11,542 nt of DNA from contig CAMOGO010000016.1 in assembly GCA_946614075.1 (NCBI GenBank), forward strand, positions 1 to 11,542, written 5' to 3'. A program made the translations under genes and the position numbers. This DNA is from an uncultured Lachnospiraceae bacterium. GTDB lineage: Bacteria > Bacillota_A > Clostridia > Lachnospirales > Lachnospiraceae. The notes under the pieces were generated by a model. It had not been told where the DNA came from. It was given only the letters and a program-made list of their open reading frames with translations, and made no database searches. This document shows positions 1 to 7,539 of the stretch, one piece after another (position 1 is the stretch's first letter; each line of letters begins with the position of its first letter).

Positions 1-863
1 GTAGCAGCCGCGTTCGGAGCGGAACCCATACCAGCTTCGTTCGAGTAGAGGCCTCTCTTGACACCCCACATGAGGCAGCTGCCGGAGAAACCGCCGAAGA
101 TTGCCTTGAAATCAAAGGCGCTGCGGAAGATGTTGGCGAACATGGCCGGAACATTCTGGATGTTCAGGACCAGAACCAGGATGGAAACAGCGACATACAG
201 GATGCCCATGAAGGGAACCAGGATCTCGGTGATGTGGGCCAGACGCTTCGCACCGCCGATGACGATGATGCCAAACAGGAAAGCAAGCAGGATACCGATG
301 AAGGCCGGCGTGGATCTCTCATTGTAGAACTCAAATACGCCAAAGGTGGACTGCAGGTTGTACGCGGCGAGCATATTGTAGCCGATCGCGTAGATCAGGA
401 TGATCAGGACTGCAAAGATGACACCCATCCAGCGCTGTCCGAGCGCATCCTGCATGTAGTAAGCCGGACCACCGTAGCAGCCGCCGTCCTTACCCTTCTT
501 TTTGTAGATCTGAGCCAGCGTGGACTCTGCGAAGGCGGAGGCACCGCCCAGGATAGCGGTGATCCACATCCAGAAGATCGCACCGGGACCACCCATGCAG
601 ATGGCGGTGGAAACACCGATGATGTTGCCGGTACCGACGCGGGATGCGGTCGATACCATCAGAGCACCGAAGGAAGAAATATTATTCTCATCCTGCGGCT
701 TCTCCATGATAACCCGGCAGGCCTCACCGAAAAGACGGATCTGGATGCCTTTAAACCGGATTGTGAAGACGACACCGGCGACCAGCAGGAAAAGCGGAAC
801 ACACCAAGGCTGGTACAGAACGCCGGAGATCGCATTGATGACGTTGTCAATTGACTGAATCAT
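1..863 (-). CDS. AGCS-family sodium:alanine/glycine symporter, N-terminal part (runs off the window)
   Basis: This encodes a cytoplasmic-membrane carrier that imports small neutral amino acids (alanine or glycine) with Na+. The minus-strand reading gives 287 full residues before the left edge; the family is usually about 450-490 residues, so the C-terminal third or more is missing. Family signatures are visible: GTGNIIGVSTAI at about residues 77-88, GGPGAIFWMW at 91-100, AFAESTLAQIY near 110-120, and YSNEAGMGSAP at about 273-283. Several long hydrophobic spans lie between them (about residues 23-36, 145-167, 187-203 and 216-234). The start ATG at 863 follows a strong site, AAGGAGGGG (869-877 read on minus). 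A good promoter lies just upstream, so it appears to be transcribed alone or first in its operon. The exact amino acid carried cannot be read from sequence. The family call is very secure. Confidence 0.95.
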   Translation of the reverse strand, partial: MIQSIDNVINAISGVLYQPWCVPLFLLVAGVVFTIRFKGIQIRLFGEACRVIMEKPQDENNISSFGALMVSTASRVGTGNIIGVSTAICMGGPGAIFWMWITAILGGASAFAESTLAQIYKKKGKDGGCYGGPAYYMQDALGQRWMGVIFAVLIILIYAIGYNMLAAYNLQSTFGVFEFYNERSTPAFIGILLAFLFGIIVIGGAKRLAHITEILVPFMGILYVAVSILVLVLNIQNVPAMFANIFRSAFDFKAIFGGFSGSCLMWGVKRGLYSNEAGMGSAPNAAA

Positions 864-896
864 GTTGACCCCTCCTTAAAAAAAATCTATAAACCA

Positions 897-925
897 ATTC
901 TAAACGAAATATATTCCAATGACAA
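897..925 (-). promoter_or_regulatory. SigA-type promoter of the AGCS symporter gene
   Basis: Read on the minus strand, TTGTCA (920-925) and TAGAAT (897-902) are separated by exactly 17 bp, five of six matches at each box. Transcription would start near 890, giving a leader of about 27 nt that contains the strong Shine-Dalgarno at 869-877. Confidence 0.7.
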
Positions 926-1003
926 CAAAAACCTTGTAGAAGCAACAAAAAAGTATTGCACGTAAAGCCGGAACAGCATCTCGGCGAATGGTTGGCATTT
1001 CCG

Positions 1004-1039
1004 TAACAAAAGAGCCGCATCGGTATTGATGCGGCTCTT
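1004..1039 (-). terminator. Rho-independent terminator hairpin, probably for the minus-strand lipoprotein gene
   Basis: A perfect 12-bp stem (AAGAGCCGCATC at 1010-1021 with its complement at 1028-1039) closes a 6-nt loop. On the minus strand it runs into a U-rich tail (CTCTTTTGTT). It sits about 120 bp past the stop codon of the lipoprotein gene (1159), with repeat copy 1 between. On the plus strand the tail CTTCTAAT is weaker. Confidence 0.65.
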
Positions 1040-1044
1040 CTAAT

Positions 1045-1135
1045 ATGCACACGGCCGCCCAAAGGTAATTGTTGCCTTACGGCAACGGGCGGCCGGTGCG
1101 GCGAGTAGGAGTCGGCAGGCCTCCTCCTACTCGAT
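1045..1135. repeat. Two-hairpin intergenic repeat, copy 1
   Basis: This 91-bp copy has two predicted hairpins. Hairpin A: GGCCGCCC (1053-1060) pairs with GGGCGGCC (1087-1094), enclosing an inner stem GTTGCC/GGCAAC (1071-1076/1081-1086) with a 4-nt loop and a one-sided 10-nt bulge. Hairpin B: CGAGTAGGAG (1102-1111) pairs with CTCCTACTCG (1124-1133), with a short GG/CC pairing inside the loop. The same unit recurs at 7576-7667 and 7668-7756 in the same orientation. No open reading frame is credible inside it. It resembles a REP/BIME-like or small miniature element; the class is not known to me. Confidence 0.9.
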
Positions 1136-1158
1136 ACGTTAGTGGCTGTCTGTGATTT

Positions 1159-1872
1159 TTACTGTGCGATTTCCACGCCGGCTTCGGCATTGTAGATCGC
1201 GAAGGAGTTCGGAACAAGAGTAGTCCATTCATTCAGGGTCTTCCAGGTGAGCATATCATCGCTTTCCGGATCATTCAGGACGGACATATCCTCACGCTCG
1301 ATGCGGACATCGGTCGGATGCTCAAGCAGGTAGTAATTGCCATTGCTGTCGGAAGCAATGATCCCAAGGCCGGGAACCTCAGCCATATTGTTGGCCTCAT
1401 AGTCCGCCTGAGTGACGATGAGGATCCGGAAAAGCTCGCCGACACCATCGGTCTCGGTGAAGCCCATAGCCTTTGCAGCATCGAGAGATGCCTTCTCAGC
1501 AACCTGGAACAGGACGTCGCCCTCAGCGGGAGTTTCTACCACAACAAGCTCCTCATACTCTACCGGGACAGGAAGCTTATAGCCTCTGTTCTCGATGAAG
1601 GTGAAACCAGGATCATTTTCCTCCATACCGGTGGTCATTCCCGCAGCATCGATCCCTGCCATGGCATGGTCGCCGGCTTCGACGGTTGTCATTTCTGCGG
1701 CAGTGCTATCTGCCATGGTCTCAGCGTTCGTACCATCGGCCATAGCCTCGGTACCTGCTGCCTGGGTGTCGGCCGTGCTATTCGACGCCGGATTTGCGGT
1801 GCATGCCGTCATGGACACGATGAGTAATGCTGCAGCTGCGATTGCCATAATCTGTTTTTTCATTTTTCTCAT
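1159..1872 (-). CDS. Putative lipoprotein with Met/Ala/Thr-rich linker, unknown C-terminal domain
   Basis: I do not recognise a named family. The 237-residue product starts with a basic, hydrophobic signal (MRKMKKQIMAIAAAALLIVS) ending in a lipobox-like MTAC, with the lipidated Cys at residue 24, so it is probably anchored on the outer face of the membrane. Residues 25-85 form a low-complexity linker rich in Ala, Thr, Asp and regularly spaced Met (44, 53, 61, 71, 79, 83). The folded part, about 88-237, is mixed alpha/beta and contains LPVPVEYEELVVV, GELFRILIVTQADYE and GNYYLLEHPTDVRIERED. ATG at 1872 is preceded by AAGGAAAGGAA; a second in-frame ATG three codons later is possible. The linker style matches that of the MsrB lipoprotein at 10574-11275. 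Function unknown. Confidence 0.85.
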   Translation of the reverse strand: MRKMKKQIMAIAAAALLIVSMTACTANPASNSTADTQAAGTEAMADGTNAETMADSTAAEMTTVEAGDHAMAGIDAAGMTTGMEENDPGFTFIENRGYKLPVPVEYEELVVVETPAEGDVLFQVAEKASLDAAKAMGFTETDGVGELFRILIVTQADYEANNMAEVPGLGIIASDSNGNYYLLEHPTDVRIEREDMSVLNDPESDDMLTWKTLNEWTTLVPNSFAIYNAEAGVEIAQ

Positions 1873-1955
1873 TTCCTTTCCTTAATCTTCCCTTACTTTT
1901 GATTGGTTTGAACAGGTGCACGAGAAGTATCTCTTCTGCACTCTTTTCGTGGGGT

Positions 1956-1983
1956 ATCATAGCACTCTCTTTTTACAATTCAA
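1956..1983 (-). promoter_or_regulatory. Candidate promoter of the minus-strand lipoprotein gene
   Basis: On the minus strand TTGAAT (1978-1983) and TATGAT (1956-1961) are separated by 16 bp. The leader to the ATG at 1872 would be about 75 nt. Within it, AGAAG and CTTCT flank TATCT (1924-1938) as a small inverted repeat that could be an operator. Confidence 0.5.
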
Positions 1984-2051
1984 GAAAGATACTGTATACA
2001 GAAAACAAATAGAATCTTTCGGATTTGTATACACTGTGGTTCGGTCGGGGC

Positions 2052-2080
2052 TTTTCAGTACAGACAATAGAAGATATAAT
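2052..2080 (+). promoter_or_regulatory. Candidate promoter of the 2140-3797 gene run
   Basis: TTTTCA (2052-2057), a 17-bp spacer and a perfect TATAAT (2075-2080) lie about 60 bp before the first gene. It is divergent from the candidate lipoprotein promoter at 1956-1983, so the 1873-2139 intergenic region serves both directions. Confidence 0.6.
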
Positions 2081-2139
2081 GCAAGTGTCTGGAGAGCTCT
2101 AGGAGGTTACGATATAGTATGACCTGGGAGGTGACGGGA

Positions 2140-2847
2140 ATGCTTCGGAAATTCAAAGAACTTCATGGAGAATATATCTCAAGGATCGAGGGACAGGAAC
2201 GCCTGGCCTTTGCGATGTCGGATAATGAGGATTTATACGATCTGATTGCCTGGGCGGAGCACGGCGGATACCAGGGCTCGGTCATCCGCTTTTACGATTT
2301 CGCGACCAGCGAGGTATACACACCGTTCGAGAAAAAAAGGGACGTCCTGTACGGAAAGCCCGAGTTCTTCGATGGTTACTATTATTTCCTTCAAGGGGAT
2401 TACGGTGAGAAAAGGATTACCCTGTATAAATACTTGCCGCAAGGGATGACCAGTACGCTGGATAAGCTGGAGTCGCCGGACACGGCAGATTTACCGCAGG
2501 TACTCGAACCCGTCACGACCTTTGGCGTAGACGAGGTGGACCTTTATAATCTGAGCGTCGCGGGGAATGGCGTGCATGTCATCAGCCAGGATGATACGTT
2601 CCACTGCTATTTTCCAGAGCGGTTTTCCTTCCCGCTGACCCCGCAGGAAACCGTGTGCTTCCTGGACGACGGCAAGGTGTATATCGAGGCCTGGGTCGAG
2701 GAAGGCTGGGACAACGAAAATGACTGCGCGGGTGAAAACTATGAATTTTACCATCTGGTGAGAGTCAAGGATTACGAAGGAAATCTTCTGTCCGAGGAAC
2801 GAGGGTATCTCCACAGGGCAGAGGACGGGACCTGGTGGATGGCGTAA
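2140..2847 (+). CDS. Conserved-looking hypothetical soluble protein
   Basis: I do not recognise this protein. It is about 235 residues, acidic and rich in aromatic residues, with no signal peptide or membrane span, so it is probably cytoplasmic. Its pattern of short alternating strands (for example GSVIRFYDFATSEVYTPFE, GYYYFLQGDYGEKRITLYKY and NGVHVISQDDTFHCYFPERF) suggests a mostly beta, possibly propeller-like or barrel fold; that is inference. It ends in the aromatic-rich segment DGTWWMA. The chosen ATG at 2140 has GGGAGGTG about 7 nt upstream; an alternative ATG at 2119 (seven codons longer) has AGGAGG at 2101 but a 12-nt gap. It is the first gene of a run with the membrane protein 50 bp downstream, which suggests a shared task. 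Confidence 0.8.
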   Translation: MLRKFKELHGEYISRIEGQERLAFAMSDNEDLYDLIAWAEHGGYQGSVIRFYDFATSEVYTPFEKKRDVLYGKPEFFDGYYYFLQGDYGEKRITLYKYLPQGMTSTLDKLESPDTADLPQVLEPVTTFGVDEVDLYNLSVAGNGVHVISQDDTFHCYFPERFSFPLTPQETVCFLDDGKVYIEAWVEEGWDNENDCAGENYEFYHLVRVKDYEGNLLSEERGYLHRAEDGTWWMA

Positions 2848-2897
2848 AATAAGCGTACTGATTATTAAGCGCTTCTGACCGAGAAGGGGGAAACCCA

Positions 2898-3569
2898 ATG
2901 GACAAAAAGAAAAAGCTTACCTTCGATGAAGAACTGTATGATTATAACAGAGACGGGGAGCTGGATTCATTCGAGAGGATGGAGCGTGAGCACTACATCT
3001 ATGAGGATGCCAGACGATGGGAAGAGTACCTGCATGAAAAAGAAAGGGAAAAGCAAAATGCTGCGCTGGGAAATACAGCGGGGCAGAGCACATCGGGGCA
3101 GAACAAGGCGGCATGGATTATCTATGCAGACGAGGACAGTTCGAACAGAATTCCCGGAAACAGTGAAGAATTTCACCGGAAAATGGATGAATACATGAAA
3201 GAACTGGAGAAAGAAGAGGCAGAGGACAGGAAATACGTCCGCAGAGCCGGATTAATCTTTCTTGCCATATTGCTGTTGGCCGTCTGGGGCATGGTAGAAT
3301 ATAATTCCTGCAAGCATCCGGGCTGTCTGAGATCAAGGCAGCCTGGAGAACTGTATTGTTGGATGCATGTGCACTTGTATCAAGAGGAGACCAAAAGAAC
3401 ATGTGAAGTTCCGAGCTGCCAGAATGTTCCTATACATGGTACCCCATATTGCATAATACATACATGTGTTGTTGAAAACTGTGATGAACTCGTATATATG
3501 AATCATTTATGCTACAAGCATTATACGGAGAAAAGGCAATCTAAAGTATCACCACATAGAAGAGAATGA
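2898..3569 (+). CDS. Single-span membrane protein with EF-hand loop and three Cys3His metal-binding motifs
   Basis: The 223-residue protein has an unusual arrangement. Residues 15-26 (DYNRDGELDSFE) match the canonical EF-hand calcium loop, with D15, N17, D19, G20, L22, D23 and E26 in place. A charged, helical, probably coiled segment follows (about 27-56 and 89-112), then one membrane span at about 117-133. Behind it come three repeats of C-x4-C-x(9-10)-C-x2-H: C138/C143/C154/H157, C169/C174/C185/H188 and C190/C195/C205/H208. These look like zinc-binding modules and recall the short C-x4-C-x10-C-x2-H repeats known from some eukaryotic WRKY-type proteins. There is no cleavable signal. The start follows GAAGGGGGAAA. 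The next gene begins 9 bp after the stop, so the two are almost surely co-transcribed. Function unknown; Ca2+ and Zn2+ binding are inferred from motifs. Confidence 0.85.
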   Translation: MDKKKKLTFDEELYDYNRDGELDSFERMEREHYIYEDARRWEEYLHEKEREKQNAALGNTAGQSTSGQNKAAWIIYADEDSSNRIPGNSEEFHRKMDEYMKELEKEEAEDRKYVRRAGLIFLAILLLAVWGMVEYNSCKHPGCLRSRQPGELYCWMHVHLYQEETKRTCEVPSCQNVPIHGTPYCIIHTCVVENCDELVYMNHLCYKHYTEKRQSKVSPHRRE

Positions 3570-3578
3570 GGTTTAACC

Positions 3579-3797
3579 ATGTTCTGGCAAAAGAAAAAAC
3601 CGAAGAAAAGCTTTGATCGGGAGCGGAAAAAGCCGATCATCCGCTGCAGTATCTGCACGGGAGAGCAGGTGGCAGGTTTTAGGGATCTGCAGACCGGGAG
3701 ATTCGAGGAAATCCAGCTGCTTCAGAGCGAAAAGGACCTGAAGGAGTTTCTGGAGACATACGATATCGAGGAACGCGAGATCAGCAGAGAATACTGA
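3579..3797 (+). CDS. Small conserved-type protein with CxxC (72 aa)
   Basis: A 72-residue, highly charged, soluble protein. A basic N-terminus (WQKKKPKKSFDRERKKP) is followed by RCSICTGEQVAGFRD, which holds a single C-x2-C pair (residues 23 and 26), and by an acidic helical C-terminus. Small proteins of this CSICTGEQVAGF type occur widely in Clostridia as far as I recall, with no proven function. One CxxC pair could bind metal as a dimer or be redox active; that is inference. The start at 3579 has GAGG about 6 nt upstream and lies 9 bp after the EF-hand/zinc-finger-like gene, consistent with translational coupling in the same operon. Confidence 0.8.
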   Translation: MFWQKKKPKKSFDRERKKPIIRCSICTGEQVAGFRDLQTGRFEEIQLLQSEKDLKEFLETYDIEEREISREY

Positions 3798-3899
3798 GAA
3801 ACAAGTGGAAATACCGAGAAATAAGTATGGAAAACGACTACTTTTGCAAAAGGAACAGTCGATAAGAATGAACTGTCTAGAGGCATCAAGGGAGGTATT

Positions 3900-5141
3900 A
3901 TGAAGACCAGTCTGGCGAGAATTCAAAGAGACATTGAGACATTGGGTGAGATCAGCATCGTGCCGGGGCCGGGCTGTACGCGGTTCAGCTACACACCGGA
4001 GTTTGCTCAGGCGAGGGACTATATCGTCGGAGAAATGAAGGCGGCGGGGCTTGCGGTTCGTGAGGATGCGGCCGGGATCGTGATCGGACGGCTGGAGGGG
4101 AAAAATCCGGATCTCCCGATTCTGATGACGGGAAGCCATTTTGACACGGTCCGCAACGGTGGGCGTTTCGATGGGATCGCAGGTGTCGTGGCGGCTCTCG
4201 AGACAGCGCGTGTTTTCCACGAGGAGGGCTTTGTGCCAGAGCAGACGATCGAGTTCGTCGCCCTGCCCGAGGAGGAGGGCGGACGCTTTGGCGGCGGGAT
4301 GTTTGCCAGCCGGGCGATGTGCGGGAAGCTGACCCCGGGCGAGCTGGAGCATAAAGACTGGGACGGAGTGACCTTCGCAGAGGCCTTAAAGGCCTATGGT
4401 CTGGATCCGGAGCGGATCGGCGAGGCGGTCCGGAAGCCGGGCGAGATCGGCCTTTTCCTCGAGATGCACATCGAGCAGGGCCCGGTTCTTGAGAAAACAA
4501 GGACAGACACGGGCATCGTGGATGCGATCGTCGGGATCCGGTCGATCAAGGCGATCGTGCATGGCAAGGCGGATCACGCCGGAACGACGCCTCTTGGCAT
4601 GCGTGCCGACACGGCCTTGGCAGTGGCTAAAGCGATGGTAGCCGGCGATGCCAAGGCAAGAGAACTGGATGACGGGACAGTTGTTACCTTTGCGCGGATT
4701 GTCACGACGCCGGGTGGAGTCAACATCGTGGCGGGAGAGACTCTTCTCATCATCGATTGCCGGAGCAAAACGATGGAGAGTGTGGATGCGGTAATCGATG
4801 CGATCGCAGCGTCTCTGGAGCAGAGCGCCGTGGAAAATGTGGGCCTGACTTGGGAAATGGAGGACCAGCTGCATGCGGAGCCTGTCTTGATGGACCCGAA
4901 GGTCCAGCAGATCATGGAAGAGGAGGCAGCGGCTGCCGGTATCACGACCCGGCATATCCTCTCGGGCGCCGGCCATGACGCGATGATCATGGGTGCGCAG
5001 TACCCGGTGGCGATGATTTTCGTCCCGAGCAAGGACGGCCGCAGCCACACCCAGGAGGAGTGGACCGACTACGAGCAGGTACAAAAAGGCGTGGAGCTCC
5101 TGTACCGGACGGTGAAGAGAGTGTCCGGGGCAGAGGCTTAA
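3900..5141 (+). CDS. M20-family Zn-dependent amidohydrolase (allantoate / N-carbamoyl-L-amino-acid hydrolase type)
   Basis: This is a cytoplasmic metal-dependent hydrolase of the hydantoinase/carbamoylase amidase family. Members cleave ureido or carbamoyl groups (allantoate, N-carbamoyl amino acids, ureidoglycine), releasing ammonia and CO2. The 413 residues match the family's length. The metal-site signatures are present: GSHFDTVRNGGRFDGIAGV at about 78-96 (H80, D91), PEEEGGRFGGG at 123-133 (E125/E126), EMHIEQGPVLE at 188-198 (H190), and GRSHTQEEWTD at 380-390 (H383). The dimerisation/substrate region shows HGKADHAGTTPLGMRAD (221-237) and GGVNIVAGE. The start has AAGGGAGGT 4-7 nt upstream. 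No purine or hydantoin genes sit next to it, so the substrate stays open. Its stop is only 14 bp from the stop of the convergent histidine kinase gene. Confidence 0.92.
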   Translation: MKTSLARIQRDIETLGEISIVPGPGCTRFSYTPEFAQARDYIVGEMKAAGLAVREDAAGIVIGRLEGKNPDLPILMTGSHFDTVRNGGRFDGIAGVVAALETARVFHEEGFVPEQTIEFVALPEEEGGRFGGGMFASRAMCGKLTPGELEHKDWDGVTFAEALKAYGLDPERIGEAVRKPGEIGLFLEMHIEQGPVLEKTRTDTGIVDAIVGIRSIKAIVHGKADHAGTTPLGMRADTALAVAKAMVAGDAKARELDDGTVVTFARIVTTPGGVNIVAGETLLIIDCRSKTMESVDAVIDAIAASLEQSAVENVGLTWEMEDQLHAEPVLMDPKVQQIMEEEAAAAGITTRHILSGAGHDAMIMGAQYPVAMIFVPSKDGRSHTQEEWTDYEQVQKGVELLYRTVKRVSGAEA

Positions 5142-5155
5142 GAGCCGCATTGGTG

Positions 5156-6670
5156 TCACTCCACGGCCCCGAGTTCTACGAGGAACGTGGTGCCGTGGCC
5201 TTCTTCGCTTTCAAAGGAGATCCGTCCCTGGTGCAGTAGCACCAGCTCGTGGGCGATGGACAGGCCGAGCCCGCTGGAGTCGTGCTTGTGCTGCTCGTCA
5301 CTATGAAAATAACGTTCAAACAGGTGGGCCCGATCCGATTCCCGGATTCCGGGCCCGCTGTCTTTGATCCGGACCTGGCAGAGTGAGGTGGCGGAGGAGA
5401 GATCAGAAAGCGGCAGGACATCCGGCTCCCGGACCGGTACCGTCACGGCTGTCACCTCGATTTCCCCGCCTTCCGGTGTATAGTGGACGGCGTTGACCAG
5501 CAGATTCTGGAAAATCTGCTGCAGGCGGAGAGGGTCGCCCCAGACGAAAAGGTCCGGCGCGATCTGTGCCTTGACGGTCAGATCCGGCCTGGCGCTGCCC
5601 TCAGGCAGAGACCGGATGAGCGAGGACAGGATCCCGGACAGATCCACCCGCTGCTGCCCGAGAATGACCTTCCCGTCGCGCAGCTTGATCAGGAGGAAGA
5701 GGTCCTCCGTTAGGTTGCGGGCAAAGGTGCTGCGCTCCTTCATCAGCGGAAGCATGTCGGGGAGGGCGTTCGGGTTCAGCTCCAGGACGTCCAGGGCATT
5801 GCCGATGACGAAAAGGGGCGTGCGCAGATCATGGAAGATATTCGTGATCATGCTGTGCCGCTCCTCCTGCAGATTTTCGATCTCGTGGGTGCGCTCTTCC
5901 ACCAGCCTTTCCAGGTGGGCGCTGAGCCACTCCTTTTCATGGAAAGCCGTTGCAAAGCGGGCGTTGACGCTGACCATGGTTCCGAAAAGGAATGGGATGT
6001 CGATGTAGGAAGTCCTTCGGACCAGGGTGAAAAGATCGTTTTTCGCCGGGAGATAGCGATTGACAATGATGGAGAGGTACAGGCCCAGCACCAGCGAGGA
6101 GCCCGCCAGCGCGAAAAAAAGGCCTTTGCGGCCGAGGGAGCAGCCGTCCGAGAGGATGCAGATCGCCAGCAGGACCACGAGAAGATTCCGGAGGGTCGCA
6201 AACCAGGGGAGCAGGAGCCCTGCGAGGAAAAGGAGGACGCCGGCACCGATCAGGAATGGCCAGTGAAGGAGCGTCTCCATCCTGCTCGGCAGGGCAAGGT
6301 CCGCCAGGGTCTGGGAGATCTTCAGGGTCATGAGAATGATAGCCCAGGTGATGGCGCTTCCGATCACACTGGTGGCCTCATCCGACAGCGCCGGATGCAG
6401 GAAATCCATCAGCAGGATGCGCAGCAGCACCAGCAGCTGAAGGAACAGGAAGGCCGCCAGATAGGGCTCGCCGGGCTTGTAGGCATACAGGGACAGGGTA
6501 TAGATCAGAAGAGCGACCGAAAGAGTCAGGAAAATCAGAGGCATAAGCTCGATTTTCGCGATAACCTCCCCGGACAGCGCAAACGGAAGCTGGCTGACGA
6601 TGATGAAAGCAGCTCCGATCAGGAACGAAAGCACGAGGCTGAGGATCAGATTTTTTTTCCGGAACAGCAT
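5156..6670 (-). CDS. Membrane sensor histidine kinase
   Basis: A 504-residue sensor kinase. The N-terminal half (about residues 7-235) has seven or eight hydrophobic spans and no large extracellular domain, so the signal is probably sensed within or at the membrane. A helical linker (EERTHEIENLQEE) leads to the H box NIFHDLRTPL with phospho-acceptor H280. The N box NLLVNAVHYTPEGG (N393), G1 box DSGPGI (437-442), F box FERYF (451-455) and G2 box SSGLGLSIAHEL (465-476) are intact, so it should be active. I chose the ATG at 6670 because AAAGGAGG lies 11 nt upstream; a longer frame from 6706 would put that site inside the coding region. The partner is most likely the regulator encoded divergently at 6815-7519. 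The ligand is unknown. Confidence 0.93.
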   Translation of the reverse strand: MLFRKKNLILSLVLSFLIGAAFIIVSQLPFALSGEVIAKIELMPLIFLTLSVALLIYTLSLYAYKPGEPYLAAFLFLQLLVLLRILLMDFLHPALSDEATSVIGSAITWAIILMTLKISQTLADLALPSRMETLLHWPFLIGAGVLLFLAGLLLPWFATLRNLLVVLLAICILSDGCSLGRKGLFFALAGSSLVLGLYLSIIVNRYLPAKNDLFTLVRRTSYIDIPFLFGTMVSVNARFATAFHEKEWLSAHLERLVEERTHEIENLQEERHSMITNIFHDLRTPLFVIGNALDVLELNPNALPDMLPLMKERSTFARNLTEDLFLLIKLRDGKVILGQQRVDLSGILSSLIRSLPEGSARPDLTVKAQIAPDLFVWGDPLRLQQIFQNLLVNAVHYTPEGGEIEVTAVTVPVREPDVLPLSDLSSATSLCQVRIKDSGPGIRESDRAHLFERYFHSDEQHKHDSSGLGLSIAHELVLLHQGRISFESEEGHGTTFLVELGAVE

Positions 6671-6709
6671 ATGTATGGAAACCTCCTTTGGAAATTGAGG
6701 GTGCATCCC

Positions 6710-6738
6710 TTGCCCGAGCCTTGAAAATCAGCTATAAT
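6710..6738 (+). promoter_or_regulatory. Promoter of the response-regulator gene
   Basis: TTGCCC (6710-6715), a 17-bp spacer and a perfect TATAAT (6733-6738). The predicted start is near 6745, giving a leader of about 70 nt. The -10 box overlaps that of the opposite promoter for the kinase gene. Confidence 0.65.
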
Positions 6739-6762
6739 CCAAACCGGCGGACAGGCTGTAAA
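6734..6762 (-). promoter_or_regulatory. Candidate promoter of the histidine-kinase gene, overlapping the regulator promoter
   Basis: On the minus strand TTTACA (6757-6762) and GATTAT (6734-6739) are 17 bp apart. The -10 lies on the same bases as the TATAAT of the plus-strand promoter, so RNA polymerase could occupy only one at a time. Confidence 0.45.
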
Positions 6763-6814
6763 AGCGCGACGGAGTGTGGACTGCCAAATACAAAAGGAGG
6801 AGATCCAAAAGGCA

Positions 6815-7519
6815 ATGACGCATATTCTACTGATCGAGGATGACAAGGCAATTGCGGATATCACCCGCTATTATCTGGAAGCGCAGAAATCCTACCGAGT
6901 TACCTGGGCCAAAAACGGGGCGGAAGCGATCACCTACGCGCGGGGCATGTTTGACCTGATCATTATGGATATCCTTCTGCCGGATGCGAATGGGATAGAT
7001 CTCTGCAAGACGCTCAGACAGTGGCATCGCTGCCCGATCATTTTCTGCAGCGCCTTGGATGATTCGGACACCATGATCCGCGCTCTGGAAAAGGGCGGCG
7101 ACGATTTCATCACCAAGCCCTTTGATTACAAGGTTCTGCTGGCCAAGATACAGGCAAATCTCAGGCGGGTTCAGCTGGATACCGAGGGAAGCGCGAAGAG
7201 CGCAGGCAGCGGCAGCGGCTTAAGCCGCGGCATTTTCTCCCTGGATCCGGTGTCCCGTCAGGTCGAGGTGCAGGGAAAGACCTGCCGCCTGTCGGAGATC
7301 GAGTTCCGGATTCTGGGCTATTTCCTGCAGCACCCCGGCGAGTACCTGACCGGCGAGGACATTTTCCGCGCGATCTGGGGCAAGGACCCCTTGGGAGACA
7401 CCCGGACCGTGCAGGTCCATATCCACAACCTGCGCAGTAAAATCGAGCCGGACCCTACCTCACCAGTATACCTGAAAAGCGTGTGGGGGAAAGGTTATAT
7501 TTTGGATGCACAGGCTTAA
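6815..7519 (+). CDS. OmpR/PhoB-family response regulator
   Basis: A 234-residue DNA-binding regulator. The receiver domain (about 1-118) holds the acidic pair D9/D10, phospho-acceptor D52 in LIIMDILLPD, the switch Ser S79 (FCSALDD) and K101 in the KPF motif. A flexible linker rich in Ser and Gly (about 122-136) leads to a winged-helix C-terminal domain (about 137-234) with RLSEIEFRILGYFLQHPGE, the recognition-helix region TRTVQVHIHNLRSKIE and the closing hairpin SVWGKGYIL. ATG at 6815 is chosen because AAAAGGAGGAG lies at 6793-6802; a GTG at 6776 in the same frame would place that site inside the gene. It is divergent from the kinase gene, an uncommon but known arrangement for a two-component pair. 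Target genes are not identifiable here. Confidence 0.93.
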   Translation: MTHILLIEDDKAIADITRYYLEAQKSYRVTWAKNGAEAITYARGMFDLIIMDILLPDANGIDLCKTLRQWHRCPIIFCSALDDSDTMIRALEKGGDDFITKPFDYKVLLAKIQANLRRVQLDTEGSAKSAGSGSGLSRGIFSLDPVSRQVEVQGKTCRLSEIEFRILGYFLQHPGEYLTGEDIFRAIWGKDPLGDTRTVQVHIHNLRSKIEPDPTSPVYLKSVWGKGYILDAQA

Positions 7520-7539
7520 AAATGTTCTTAAGGAAAAAC

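Noticed and set aside
234..854. 206-codon plus-strand frame
   Set aside because: Antisense to the AGCS symporter, whose minus-strand reading shows unmistakable family motifs.
1061..1080. Pseudoknot between bulge GTAA and loop TTAC in hairpin A
   Set aside because: Possible in copies 1 and 3, but copy 2 has loop TGGC with bulge GTAG, so pairing is not kept.
3573..4352. 259-codon minus-strand frame over the small protein and the amidohydrolase start
   Set aside because: It spans two well-supported plus-strand genes and their gap, with no motif and no ribosome binding site.
5831..6724. 297-codon plus-strand frame opposite the histidine kinase
   Set aside because: Highly charged Gln/Glu/Arg-rich low-complexity translation, no start signal, and it overlaps a gene with intact kinase motifs on the other strand.
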